Of a stretch of DNA of 64,000 nucleotides, positions 49,234 to 61,121 are shown one piece after another. Below the pieces are notes generated by a model. The model did no database searches and was not told where the DNA came from. It worked only from the letters and a program-made list of their open reading frames with translations. Position numbers and translations under genes: made by a program. Each line of letters opens with the position of its first letter. Position 1 is the stretch's first letter. This DNA comes from Begonia masoniana (lineage: Eukaryota > Streptophyta > Magnoliopsida > Cucurbitales > Begoniaceae): the NCBI GenBank assembly GCA_022432975.1, contig CM039515.1:23020923-23084922 (forward strand). Direction: 5' to 3'.

Positions 49234-51265
49234 TGTAATACCCGGTTCTATCAAACCGTTTCTCTATTCCTTTTAAACTAATGGCACAATTTATATGGCA
49301 ATATGAAATGTAGGGTTAGTGGATGACTAGACAAGGGCATAAGGGTAATTAGAAATTCAAAGGTGGATAACATATTTAAGGAAACTATTAATGAAGTAGC
49401 CGCCACTGTTTATTTCATTTCCTCTCCATTATCAACTCCTCAGCTTAGCAGAGCGCGATAGGAGACCCCCTTCGACTTCCTCCAGCGATTTCCTCTGAAC
49501 TTGGTGAGTTTTGCTTATATTTCTTGTTACATTGTATCTATCGTTGGTAGGAGGGATGATAAATGAGGTTTTGAGAAGGCGGTAAGCGAGTGGTAGTTTC
49601 GGTTTAAGTTGAAATCGAAAATGCACAATGACTAGAGTTCCCAAAACAGTTTCCCTTAGATTTCTAGTGGTTTAGAATGAAGATTAGAGGAAATTTAATG
49701 TATGCTCTGTCTATGGTTTTAGGTTTGAGTAATACCCGAAGTAGCTTGCAACCAAGTTTTTCCAGGAGACCAGGTAAGTAAAGTTTGCTTGTGCCTTCGG
49801 GCCTACATCACAAAACATTAGGGTTTGTATGCTGGAATGTGTTGGTATGTCATGCATCATATTTTTTAAAGTATACGAAAATGAATTTGAAGGCATGTTG
49901 GCATAGTGAGGATTGAACATATTGAAAAAGCTATGTGAATCAGTTTTACTGTTAAGGGAAGTAATCCGCCCCTTAATGAGACAATGAATATTTATACTTT
50001 GGGAGAGTTGATCCAGCTTCCAATTTCACAGGGGGATCTGAACATGTGAATCAGATTTACTATTAAGGGAATTTATCTGCCCCTTAATGAGCCAGTGGAT
50101 GTATATACTTTGGGAGAGTTGATCCAGCTCTTAATTTCACAGGGGGATCTGAACAGAAACGAAACATGAACAACTGAGTTGAGAAAGTAGAAATTGCATG
50201 TTTAGGAATTTGTATTTCAGTGTTTCATTTTATTACTGCTTTTCTTACTTAGCATTAGGCTAATAGATGAGTTTTGTGATGTAGGTGTTGAGGATACTGT
50301 AGGTGAATTTCCTGATTGCACAGATGATTAGATGTGGTTGGAGGAGTACATTCATGTCTCGGCCTGGTAAACTGATGAGGCGGGTTAACTGTTGTCAGCA
50401 GTGGTGGGGGTTTAGTTGGTAATAATCTAATCAGAGTATGCTTAGTTTTCATGACAGTAGAGATTTTAATATTTGACTACGTTTTGAGTTTTTCTGGTAC
50501 TAGTGATCTGTTGGGTTTTAAATGTTGGTTTTACTGGGTTTGAACAATACAATGAGAATTGTTTCTGAATGGTCTTGATGAAGCAAGTAAATTCCTTCCT
50601 GTAATTAGTGTGGTGTATGTATATCGAGAAGTAGTTGAGATGTCGCCCTTATTTCTATCAGATGATGTATATTTTGCCCTACCGGTTTGACTGGGTATTA
50701 TGCTTTGTCGTTTAGTGATCAGTATATTCAATTTACCCTACCGGAAGAAGGAGATGAGGGGTTTTGTTGTTAACCCATCGGCAGATGCGTGCTGACGTCA
50801 TCGGTAGATGTAGGAGGACTTTTGTCGTTTAGTCATCGGTGGGTGTAGAACGAAGTCGATCGGATGAAGGAAGTCATCTGGCTGACGTCATCGGTAGATG
50901 TAGGAGGACTTTTGTCGTTTAGTCATCGGAGGATGTAGAGTGTATTTTGTCGTTTAGTCACTGGTAGATACAGTCTGCCGAGAGATGTCCTTTGTTTTCC
51001 ATTCGGCTGACGTCATCGGCAGGAGTCTTCTATTTTGGTTGTTTTCTGTTTCTTCCGTTGACTTTACTCATCGGCGGATGCGTTTGACTTCTGCAACTTT
51101 TAAAGTGTTTTCACGATTCAAACTTCTATTTCTTTGACCGATTATTCCTTAACATTTCAAATGATTTCCGCTGCAAGTTTATTTTAAAAAAAATATATAG
51201 TAAAAATTTTAGTCATGTACGGGCATTGTGTGACGAACCGGGTTCAGATAACTCGGGGTGTTACA
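49234..51265 (+). repeat. 5' LTR of the Tekay-like element
   Basis: 2032 bp, TGTAATACCCGG to CTCGGGGTGTTACA. It has paired GGGGGATCTGAAC blocks (near 50032 and 50144), GCATTAGGCTAATAGATGAG near 50252, a TGACGTCA and CGGTAGATG segment at 50780-51020, and a TATATA run at 51194 about 65 bp before the end that could be a TATA box. Confidence 0.96.
50793..51015. promoter_or_regulatory. TGACGTCA (bZIP-type) cluster in the 5' LTR
   Basis: TGACGTCA at 50793, 50883 and 51008, each followed by TCGGTAGATG or TCGGCAGGAG. They lie about 180-400 bp upstream of a TATATA run (51194-51199). This arrangement would fit an enhancer-promoter in U3; it is inferred, and the transcription start is unknown. Confidence 0.55.
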
Positions 51266-51268
51266 GTA

Positions 51269-51280
51269 TGGTATCAGAGA
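51269..51280 (+). other. Primer-binding site (tRNA-iMet)
   Basis: TGGTATCAGAGA, three bases after the 5' LTR. The first eleven bases match the iMet consensus TGGTATCAGAGC; the twelfth is A, as in the element at 58155. Confidence 0.9.
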
Positions 51281-51424
51281 CATTTAGTTAAACCGTTCAA
51301 AAGATCACTCATCAGTGCCAATCGTTGCATGGAAGTACTCCAACAACTGTAAGTGTTTATGTTTAGTTCAGTTATTAGATATTTATAAAAAAAATAGTTA
51401 ACCCTGTACAGGAATATAGCAAAA

Positions 51425-54400
51425 ATGTCCAGACGACCGGGAAGGCCAAGAGTGCAAAGAGAGACACCAACTCTGGGAAGCGCAGAAGATTCTAGTGTAA
51501 TCGGACAGTTGATCGATCTAGTGCGACAGCAGGTAGAATTAATGCACCAGCAATCGGATCAACTAGAAGTGCTGCTGAACCGAGAGGTACAAGGAAGTGC
51601 CAACTCGGGTTCTAGCAATGAGCATTCCGGGGATAGATTCCGGAGACTAAGACCACCCACGTTTGATGGTCAGTCATCTGATCCTGCTGTGGCTGAAGGG
51701 TGGCGTAGAAAGATTGAAAGCATGTTTAGGTGTGCCAACATTGGAGAAGGAGAAAAAGTCACGTTGACAACCTTTCATTTAGCTGGTGAAGCTCAACTCT
51801 GGTGGGAAACAATTGAGACCACCACAGATGTTTTGACGATGCCTTGATCACAATTCAGGGACATTTTCTATGGGAAGTATTTTAACAGTACTGTCCAGAC
51901 CGCGAAGAAGTTGGAGTTCCTGAACTTGAAGCAGACAGGGTTTGTGGCCGAGTATTGTAGGCAGTTCGAGTCCCTGTCTAGGTTTGCTGGGCATTTTGCT
52001 CACAAGGACGAGGAAAAGGTGTTCAAATTTATGCATGGTCTGAAGCCAGAAATTTGCCGAGGGGTTAAATTCTGTGGAATCAAGGGCTTGTTCTTCAGTG
52101 AGGTTGTGTCCACTGCCCTGGAAGTGGAAGAAGCTGAAGGAAAGTGTGCTAGACCAAAGGAGGTCCCACAAAGGTTTAACCAACCACACCAACAAAGAGG
52201 AACGAAGAGGCCAAGTGAAGGCCAAAATTGCCAGGGAGTAGGGGGAAAGGTACAGAATGTCAAGAAATTTTCCCAGTGTCCTAAGTGTTTGAAGAACCAT
52301 CCGGGGGAATGCAGACTGGGCCTTGGAAAGTGTTTCAACTGTGAGGAGGTTGGACACACGTTCAAGGAGTGCTCGAAGCTTAGAATCACCAGATGCTACA
52401 ATTGTAACAAGGTCGGCCACATTAGCAGAGATTGTCCAGTTCCTAAGAGTGGCCCTACTATGATCAAACCAAGAATATTCTCCATGACGGAGTCGGGTGA
52501 GGAACAGCCTGCCGTGGTGTTAGGTACTATATTGATCAACTCTGTGTCTGCTTTTACTTTAATAGATTCTGGTGCCACACATTCATTTATAGCATCTGCT
52601 TTTGCTGTTAAGTTAGACGTACAGTTTACCCCTTCCATGCATGTGTTTATTATTGCATTGCCTTCTGGTGAACGCATGCACTCTAACCAAGTGATGCTTG
52701 GCAGTGAAGTGTTAGTAGGGAATGTAAGTCTACATGCTGACCTTATAATTATGGATATATTAGGATTTGATGTAATCCTAGGAATGGACTGGTTGTTTAA
52801 GCATCATGCCACAATAGATTGTAGGACTGGAATAGTTAGCTTCCAACCCCCTGGTAGTTTGAAACACACCTTTCAAGCCTCAAAGAAAATTAAGGAAATG
52901 TCTGTGATGACTTCTATTAACACAAGACCATCCCCTTGCAGAGAGTATTTGTGCTTCTTGGCCAGTGCTTTAGACACACAAACAGTAGGAAAATCAAGCC
53001 CAAAAAATGTTTTAGTTGTCCAAGATTTTCCAGAAGTATTCCTAGATGACCTTCCTGGTTTGCCACCAGATAGGGAAATTGAATTTGTGGTAGATGTTTA
53101 CCCCGGCGCTGAGCCAGTATCTAAGAATCCATATAGACTAGCACCCATAGAACTTAAAGAGTTGAAGAAACAGTTAGAGGATTTGTTGGAGAAGGGGTTC
53201 ATACGCCCTAGCTTTTCACCATGGGGTGCACCTATCCTTTTTGTCAAAAAGAAGGATGGATCAATGCGTATGTGCATAGACTATAGAGAATTGAATAAGC
53301 TAACTGTCAGGAACAAGTATCCACTGCCGAGGATTGATGATTTATTTGATCAGCTTTAAGGGTGCAAGAGTTTTCTCTAAAATTGACCTTAGGTCCGGTT
53401 ATTACCAGTTGAAGGTTAAATCTGAAGATATCCCAAAGACTGCCTTTCACACAAGGTATGGACATTATGAGTTTTTAGTTATGTCTTTTGGTTTGACAAA
53501 TGCACCAGCAGCCTTCATGGATCTTATGAATAGGGTGTTCCATGAATACTTGGATAAGTTTGTCATAGTGTTTATCGATGATATTTTAATCTATTCTAGT
53601 ACCAAGGATGAACATGCAAGGCATTTGAGTTTAGTGTTGAAAGCGCTTAGACAACACCAACTTTATGCTAAGTTTTCCAAGTGTGAGTTTTGGTTGGACA
53701 GAGTTCACTTTCTTGGTCATGTGAACTCTGGAGATGGGATATCTGTCGATCCAGCCAAGGTTTAAGCAGTTAAGGAGTGGCCCCAACCGAAGAATGCTAC
53801 AGATATTCGAAGTTTCCTCGGGTTAGCAGGATATTACAGAAAATTTATTGAAGGATTCTCAAAGATTGCAACACCTCTCACTTGGTTAACTAGGAAAAAT
53901 ATCAAGTATGCTTGGACAGAGGAGTGTGAGTCCAGTTTCTAGACCTTGAAAAAAGAAACTAACCAATGCCCCTATATTGACCCTACCCGATGAGAGTGGA
54001 AAGTTTAGCATTTACTGTGATGCTTCCAAGATTGGTCTTGGATGTGTGTTAATGCAAGATGGAAAGGTTATAGTTTATGCTTCTAGGCAGTTAAAAGTGC
54101 ATGAAAAGAATTACCCTACACATGACTTAGAATTAGCTGTTGTGGTCTTTGCATTAAAGATTTGGAGGCACTACCTGTATGGACAAGTTTGTGAGATATT
54201 TTCGGATCATAAAAGTCTGAAATACATTTTCACGCAGAAAGAATTGAATATGAGGCAACGTAGGTGGTTAGAGTTTGTCAAAGATTATGATTTCGAGATT
54301 AAGTATCACCCTGGCAAGGCAAATGTAGTGGCTGATGCTTTGAGTAGAGTGACCCCTTTAGTTACTGCTTTGACTATAGACATACCGATAGCTTTAGAGA

Positions 54401-55908
54401 CAGAATTCCAAAGATTTAACCTGGAAGCTGTGTCTAGTGTGTCAGCCATGCTTTCGGCCATATCTTTGAGGCTTACTATTTTGGAGAAAATAAAGGAAGT
54501 TCAAATGAATGACAATGAGTGTAATAAGTATAAGTTGTACATTGATTCTACTGATAAGTCAGATTTCAACTGCTCAGCTGATGGAATTCTCAAGTTTCGA
54601 AATAGATGGTTTGTTCCGGCTGATACTGAGCTTAGGAAGGAAATCCTATCTGAGGCTCATTCCTCCAGACTTTCTGTTCATCCTGGTAGTACGAAGATGT
54701 ACAGAGGACTCAAGCAACATTATTATTGGCCAGGTATAAAGAGAAGTGTGGCGGAGTATGTGGAGTCATGTCTGGTCTGCCAGCAAGTTAAAGCTGAACA
54801 TCAGAGGCCTGCTGGGACATTACATCCTTTACCAGTTCTCGAATGGAAATGGGAACAAATAACTATGGATTTTGTTACAGGATTACCTAGAACAGTAAAA
54901 GAACATGATGCAATTTGGGTGATAGTTGATCGCTTAACCAAATCAGCTCATTTCCTACCAATAAAGGTGACTTACTCGATGAATCAGCTTGCTGAATTGT
55001 ATGTGCACGAAGTTGTTAGACTGCATGGTGTTCCAAGCACCATAGTTTCAGACCGAGACTCCAGATTTACATCTAAGTTTTGGAAAAGTTTGCACAAGGC
55101 TATGGGGACACAGCTTAGTTTTAGCATAGCCTTTCATCCTCAAACCAATGGACAATCCGAGAGAACTATCCAAACGTTAGAGGATATGCTCCAGGCTTGT
55201 GTGCTGGAATTTCAAGGTTCTTGAAGTAAGTATTTACCATTGGTTGAGTTCTCCTAGAATAACAGTTTTCAGGCAACAATAGGCATGGCACCATACAAGG
55301 CATTGTATGGACGGAAGTGCAGATCTCCATTGTATTGGGATGAAGTTGGAGAAGCACAGTTGATTGGTCCTGATATTGTGTAGCAGACAGTGGAGAAGAT
55401 TGCTCTTATCCGACAAAGAATCTTAACAGTTCAAAGCCGGCAGAAAAGCTATGCAGACAAAAAACGAAGAGAATTAGAGTTTGAAGTAGGTGATGAAGTT
55501 TTTCTTAAGGTGTCACCATTCAAAGGAGTTGTGAGATTCGGGAAGAGAGGAAAGTTGAACCCCAGGTTTATTGGACCATTCTTAATTTTGAAAAGGGTTG
55601 GGAGTGCAGCCTACATGTTGCAGTTACCAGCTTCTATGGAAGGAATCCACAATGTGTTCCATGTTTCTATGTTAAAGAAGTGTGTAAGAGATCCATATCA
55701 GATTGTGGAACAGCAGGACATTGAGGTTCTTCCTACTCTTGCATATGAGGAAAAACCTGTAAGGATCTTGGACTATGCAGTGAAGGTATTGCGCAACAAG
55801 GAAGTTCCACTAGTGAAAGTCTTATGGCACAATCAGAATATAAAAGAGACAACTTGGGAGCGCCAGCAAGACATGATGGACCAACATCCAGAATTATTCA
55901 GGTACTGA
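51425..55908 (+). pseudogene. gag-pol: gag-pol polyprotein, broken
   Basis: Gag forms the particle and binds RNA; pol supplies protease, RT/RNase H and integrase. In order: gag from an ATG at 51425 with FHLAGEAQLWWET; two CCHC knuckles ([14 protein letters not shown] at 52331, [14 protein letters not shown] at 52394); protease with DSGATHSF (52565); RT with [11 protein letters not shown] and VFIDDIL (about 53240-53600); RNase H with [15 protein letters not shown] (about 54010); integrase with an HHCC region (about 54655-54785) and D,D-35-E codons at 54868, 55051 and 55159; and a chromodomain-like tail (VKVLWHNQ, ETTWE) ending at 55908. In-frame stops lie at 51845, 53763, 53940, 55222, 55255 and 55381, with one-base insertions near 53355 and 53950. 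All domains remain recognisable; the copy is inactive. Confidence 0.96.
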
Positions 55909-55929
55909 ATTTTGAGGACAAAATTCTTT

Positions 55930-55942
55930 AAGGAGGGTAGAT
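55930..55942 (+). other. Polypurine tract
   Basis: AAGGAGGGTAGAT lies directly before the 3' LTR, preceded by TTTTGAGGACAAAATTC, the same tail as in the elements ending at 2978, 6778 and (minus strand) 23698. Confidence 0.88.
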
Positions 55943-57977
55943 TGTAATACCCAGTTCTATCAAACCGTTTCTCTATTCCTTTTAAACTAATGGCACAATT
56001 TATATGGCAATATGAAATGTAGGGTTAGTGGATGACTAGGCAAGGGCATAAGGGTAATTAGAAATTCAAAGGTGGATAACGTATTTAAGGAAACTATTAA
56101 TGAAGTAGCCGCCACTGTTTATTTCATTTTCTCTCCATTCTCAGCTCCTCAGCTTAGCAGAGCGCAATAGGAGACCCCCTTCGACTTCGTCCAGCGATTT
56201 CCTCCGAACTTGGTGAGTTTTGCTTCTATTTCTTGTTACATCGTATCTATCGTTGGTAGGAGGGATGATAAATGAGGTTTTGAGAAGGCGGTAAGCGAGT
56301 GGTGGTTTCGGTTTAAGTTGAAATCGGGAATGCACAATGACTAGAGTTCCCAAAACAGTTTCCCTTAGATTTCTAGTGGTTTAGAATGAAGATTAGAGGA
56401 AATTTAATGTATGCTCTGTCTATGGTTTTAGGTTTGAGTAATACCCGAAGTAGCTTGCAACCAAGCTTTTCCAGGAGACCAGGTAAGTAAAGTTTGCTTG
56501 TGCCTTCGGGCCTACATCACAAAACATTAGGGTTTGTATGCTGGAATGTGTTAGTATGTCATGCATCATATTTTTTAAAGTATACGTAAATGAATTTGAA
56601 GGCATGTTGGCATAGTGAGGATTGAACATATTGAAACAGCTATGTGAATCAGTTTTACTGTTAAGGGAAGTAATCCGCCCCTTAATGAGATAGTGGATAT
56701 TTATACTTTGGGAGAGTTGATCCAGCTTCCAATTTCACAGGGGGATCTGAACATGTGAATCAGATTTACTGTGAAGGGAATTTATCCGCCCCTTAATGAG
56801 CCAGTGGATGTATATACTTTGGGAGAGTTGATCCAGCTCCCAATTTAACAGGGGGATCTGAACAGAAATGAAACATGAACAACTGAGTTGAGAAAGTAGA
56901 AATTGCATGTTTAGGAATTTGTATTTCAGTGTTTCATTTCATTACTGCTTTTCTTACTTAGCATTAGGCTAATAGATGAGTTTTGTGATGTAGGTGTTGA
57001 GGATACTGCAGGTGAATTTCCTGATTGCACAGATGATTAGATGTGGTTGGAGGAGTACATTCATGTCTCGGCCTGGTAAACTGATGAGGCGGGTTAACTG
57101 TTGTCAGCAGTGGTGGGGGTTTAGTTGGTAATAATCTAATCAGAGTATGCTTAGTTTTCATGACAGTAGAGATTTTAATATTTGACTACATTTTGAGTTT
57201 TTCTGGTACTAGTGATCTGTTGGGTTTTAAATGTTGGTTTTACTGGGTTTGAACAATACAATGAGAATTGTTTCTGAATGGTCTTGATGAAGCAAGTAAA
57301 TTCCTTCCTGTAATTAGTGTGGTGTATGTATATCGAGAAGTAGTTGAGATGTCGCCCTTATTTCTATCAGATGATGTATATTTTGCCCTACCGGTTTGAC
57401 TGGGTATTATGCTTTGTCGTTTAGTGATCAGTATATTCAATTTACCCTACCGGAAGAAGGAGATGAGGGGTTTTGTTGTTAACCCATCTGCAGATGCGTG
57501 CTGACGTCATCGGTAGATGTAGGAGGACTTTTGTCGTTTAGTCATCGGTGGGTGTAGAACGAAGTCGATCGGATGAAGGAAGTCATCTGGCTGACGTCAT
57601 CGGTAGATGTAGGAGGACTTTTGTCGTTTAGTCATCGGAGGATGTAGAGTGTATTTTGTCGTTTAGTCACTGGTAGATACAGTCTGCCGAGAGATGTCCT
57701 TTGTTTTCCATTTGGCTGACGTCATCGGCAGGAGTCTTCTATTTTGGTTGTTTTCTGTTTCTTCCGTTGACTTTACTCATCGGCGGATGCGTTTGACTTC
57801 TGCAACTTTTAAAGTGTTTTCACGATTCAAACTTCTATTTCTTTGACCGATTATTCCTTAACATTTCAAATGATTTCCGCTGCAAGTTTATTTTAAAAAA
57901 AAAAAAATATAGTAGAAATTTTAGTCATGTACGGGCATTGTGTGACGAACCGGGTTCAGATAACTCGGAGCGTTACA
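55943..57977 (+). repeat. 3' LTR of the Tekay-like element
   Basis: 2035 bp, TGTAATACCCAG to CTCGGAGCGTTACA, collinear with the 5' LTR over its whole length, including the TGACGTCA and CGGTAGATG segment (about 57490-57730). It has a longer A run near 57895. Confidence 0.96.
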
Positions 57978-57982
57978 AATTA

Positions 57983-58154
57983 TCATTTTGCCCTTCAACC
58001 CTTATTTCTTACTAATTGTTTCGTAACCCGTTGGTTTAAATTTTAGTAAATTCTTCGTTCGATTTAGCCTCACAATACTCTTAAAGCTCCAATAAAATTT
58101 TTCATTTCTAAAATTACATTTGAATTCTCCAATTCCGGTTATCAATTGGAAATT
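57983..58154. other. Continuation of the older LTR remnant
   Basis: AT-rich sequence following the TSD, with GCCCTTCAACCC and TCTCCAATTCCGG. It resembles the end part of the minus-strand LTR at 47418-49140 (GCCCTTCCCTCAATTC near 48781). No gene is seen. It is cut by the element at 58155. Confidence 0.5.
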
Positions 58155-60180
58155 TGTAGCACCCGGTTTCAATTGCAATTTCATGGTAGAATTAACAGAG
58201 AGTTATTGGCTAGGTTAACGGGTGGCTAAGCAAGGGCATTTATGTAAAAGGGCAATTTAAAAGTGGATAACGTATTTAAAGAAAGAGAGATTGGGTTTAA
58301 TGAACTGTAGCCGCCCCCATTTCACATTTTTTTTCTCTTCCTCTTCAGGTTTTCAGCGAGCAGTAGAGCTCTCTTGGCAATTTTCTCGCTCGATTCTTCT
58401 TCAACCTAGGTAAGCTCTCTTAGTTTGTCTGTGACTTTAACAACTAGATAGCTGAGAGAGTACAATGTGTGAAGTTTCGAGGAATACTGTGTGAGAGTCG
58501 AGCTCGGGTGTAGTGTTGAATCGGAAATGCACAATGAACTAAGCTTCCAAGCTAGTTTCCCTTGATTTCCCGAACAGATTAGAATGAGGTTTAGTAGAAA
58601 TCTAATTGACATCCTTTCTATGACCTAGGTGAGCAGACTTCTGAAGTAGATTGAAACTGTGCATTTCCAGAGGGGCCAGGTAAGTAAAGTTTGTTTGTTT
58701 GCCTTCGGGCCTACATCACAAAACGTTAGGGTTGTGTTTACTTGGATGTGTCTGTGTGTGTGTGTTATGCATCATGTTTTAAAAGTATACGAAAATGAAA
58801 TTTGAATGCATGTTGGCATGGTAAGGAATGAACATATTGAAACAGTGAATCAGCTTTACTGTTAAGGGAGCTAATCCAACCCTTAATGAGACAGTGGATA
58901 TTTATACTTTGGGAGAGTTGATCCAACTCCCAATTTCACATGGAGATCTGAACAGTGAATCAGTTTTACTGTTAAGGGAGCTAATCCAACCCTTAATGAG
59001 ACAGTGGATATTTATACTTTGGGAGAGTTGATCCAACTCCCAATTTCACAGGGGGATCTGAACAGAAACAACGCATGAACAACTGAGAGGAGAAAGTAGA
59101 AATTGCACGTCTAGGAATTTATGTTCCAGCATTTCATTCTTTTCTTTACATCATTTCTTTGCTTACTTAGCATTAGGTTAATAGATGAGTTTTGTGATGT
59201 AGGTGAAGAAGTGACAGCAGGTGATTCTTCTGAGTTCATTGAGGGATAGACTGGTTGGGGGAGCACACTCATGCCACGAACCTGGTGAACTGATGAGGCG
59301 ATTTAATTGATGTTTGTTTGGTGAGAAGGTTTAGTTGACAGTGATTAAAACTTAGAAATGCTAAGTTTCCGTAGCAGTAATGGTTTCAGTATTTTAAACA
59401 CGTTTTGAGATTTTTCTAATAACGTTGATCTGTTGTGTTTTAAAGGTTATTTTACTTGATTTGATTAATGTAATGGGTTGAGCTGTTTCTGAATGGTCTT
59501 GGAAAGGTAAGCAAATTCCTTTCTGTAATCAGTGTTGTGTATGTTTTGTGAAGAGTCGTTGAGATGTACTCAGTTTTCTACCGGTAAATGATGAGTTATG
59601 TTGTCTATCGGAAGATGTTTTCAGAAACGTCACCGGTAGATGTAGGTATAAATCTATCGGCTGATGTCTCAGTAAACTCATCGATAGATGCGTGCTGACG
59701 TCATCGGTAGATGTAGGTATAAATCTATCGGCTGATGTCTCAGTAAACTCATCGGCAGATGCGTGCTGACGTCATCGGTAGATGTAGATTTAAGTCCATC
59801 GGTTGATGTCTCAGTAAACTCATCGGCAGATGTGTGCTGACGTCAACGGAAGATGTAGGAAGTAAATTGTCGTTTAGGCATCGGCAGATACAGTCTACCG
59901 AGAGATGTCTTTGGTTTTTCATTCGGGTGACGTCATCGGCAGGAGTCTTCTATTTTTCCTGTTTTCTGCTTCTTCCGTTGACTTTACTCATCGGCAGGTG
60001 CGTTTGACTTCTGCAACTTTTAAAGTGTTTTCACGGTCCAAACGTCTATTTCTTTTGTCCGATTATTTCTTAATATTTCAAATGATTTCCGCTGCAAGTT
60101 TTAAAAATATATGGTAGAAGTTTTAGTCATGTACGGGCTTTTGGGTAACGAACCGGGTTCTTATAACTCGGGGCGTTACA
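58155..60180 (+). repeat. 5' LTR of the element at 58155
   Basis: 2026 bp, TGTAGCACCCGG to CTCGGGGCGTTACA. It contains a near-perfect direct duplication of about 113 bp (58856-59066; TTTACTGTTAAGGGAGCTAA twice). TGACGTCA occurs at 59696, 59767, 59838 and 59928, and the first three are exactly or nearly 71 bp apart with CATCGGYAGATG between them. Confidence 0.93.
59696..59935. promoter_or_regulatory. TGACGTCA cluster with 71-bp period
   Basis: Four TGACGTCA palindromes at 59696, 59767, 59838 and 59928. The first three are spaced 71 bp apart and lie in tandem copies containing CATCGGTAGATGTAG and TCGGCTGATGTCTCAGTAAA. bZIP binding is inferred from the motif alone. Confidence 0.55.
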
Positions 60181-60183
60181 GTA

Positions 60184-60195
60184 TGGTATCAGAGA
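60184..60195 (+). other. Primer-binding site (tRNA-iMet)
   Basis: TGGTATCAGAGA, three bases after the LTR, the same as in the element at 49234. Confidence 0.9.
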
Positions 60196-60341
60196 CATTC
60201 AGTTAAACCGTTCAAAAGATCACTCATCAGCGCCAATCGTTGCATGGGAGTACTCCAACAACTGTAAGTGTTTATGTTAGCCTTAGTAATTAGATATTTA
60301 TAGAAATAGTTAATCCTACGCAGGAATGTAGCAAAAAAAAA

Positions 60342-61121
60342 ATGTCCCGACGACCAGGAAGGCCAAGAGTGCAGAGAGAGACACCAACCCCAGGAAGCGC
60401 AGAAGATTCTAGTGTAATCGGACAGTTGACAGATCTAGTGCGACAGCAGGCAGAGTTAATGCGCCAGCAATCCGATCAACTAGGGGTACTGTTGAACCAA
60501 GAGGTGCAAGGAAGTGCCAACTCGGGTTCTAGCAATGAGCATTCCGGAGATAGATTTCGGAGACTAAGACCACCCACGTTTGATGGTCAGTCGTCTGATC
60601 CTGTTGTAGCTGAAGGGTGGCTTAGGAAGATAGAGAGCATGTTTAGGTGCGCCAGCATAGAAGGAGATAAGGTCACGTTAGCAACATTTCACTTGGCTGG
60701 CGAAGCACAACTCTGGTGGGAGACAATGGAGACCACCACCGACGTTTTAGCAATGCCCTGGTCTCGATTCAAAGACATTTTCTATGAGAAGTATTTCAAC
60801 AGCACGGTCCAGACCGCGAAGAAGTTAGAATTTCTGAACCTGAAGCAGACCGGGTCTGTGGCCGAGTATAGTAGGCAGTTCGAGTCCCTGTCCAGGTTTG
60901 CTGGGCATTTTGCTCACAAGGACGAGGATAAGGTATTTAAGTTTGTGCATGGACTGAAGCCAGAAATCTACCGTGGGGTTAAGTTCTGTGGAATTAAGGG
61001 CTTGACCTTCAGTGAGGTTGTGTCCACCGCCCTGGAAGTGGAAGAAGCTGAAGGAAAGTGAGCTAGACCAAAGGAGGTCCCGCAAAGGTTTAACCAGCCA
61101 CACCAACAAAGAGGGACGAAG
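60342..61121 (+). pseudogene. gag: gag fragment with stop, interrupted by an LTR element
   Basis: An open frame of 239 codons starts at the ATG at 60342, preceded by an A-rich run. It contains the Retrotrans_gag region (FHLAGEAQLWWETMETTTD, then [19 protein letters not shown]). It ends in a stop at 61059-61061 where the copy at 51425 has a cysteine codon. Homology continues for 60 bp past the stop until the element at 61122 cuts in, upstream of the zinc knuckles. The tryptophan codon mutated in the 49234 copy (51845) is intact here. Confidence 0.93.

Larger units (their letters stand above)
49234..57977 (+). mobile_element. Full-length Ty3/Gypsy chromovirus (Tekay/Del-like), TSD AATTA
   Basis: 8744 bp with AATTA at 49229-49233 and 57978-57982. 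Structure: 5' LTR, iMet PBS, gag with two zinc knuckles, protease, RT, RNase H, integrase, chromodomain-like tail, PPT and 3' LTR. The LTRs differ at roughly 20 positions in the first 750 bp compared by eye, so the insertion is not very recent. The coding region is broken. This is the reference copy for reading the other coding fragments here. Confidence 0.97.
58155..61121 (+). mobile_element. Tekay-like element, 5' part, cut by the insertion at 61122
   Basis: 5' LTR (58155-60180), PBS, and the first part of gag. It continues beyond the window behind the inserted element, so its 3' half and TSD cannot be seen. Five bases before the LTR are AAATT. Its gag is close to that of the 49234 element, but its LTR is clearly diverged (starts TGTAGCACCCGGTTTC). 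Confidence 0.92.
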
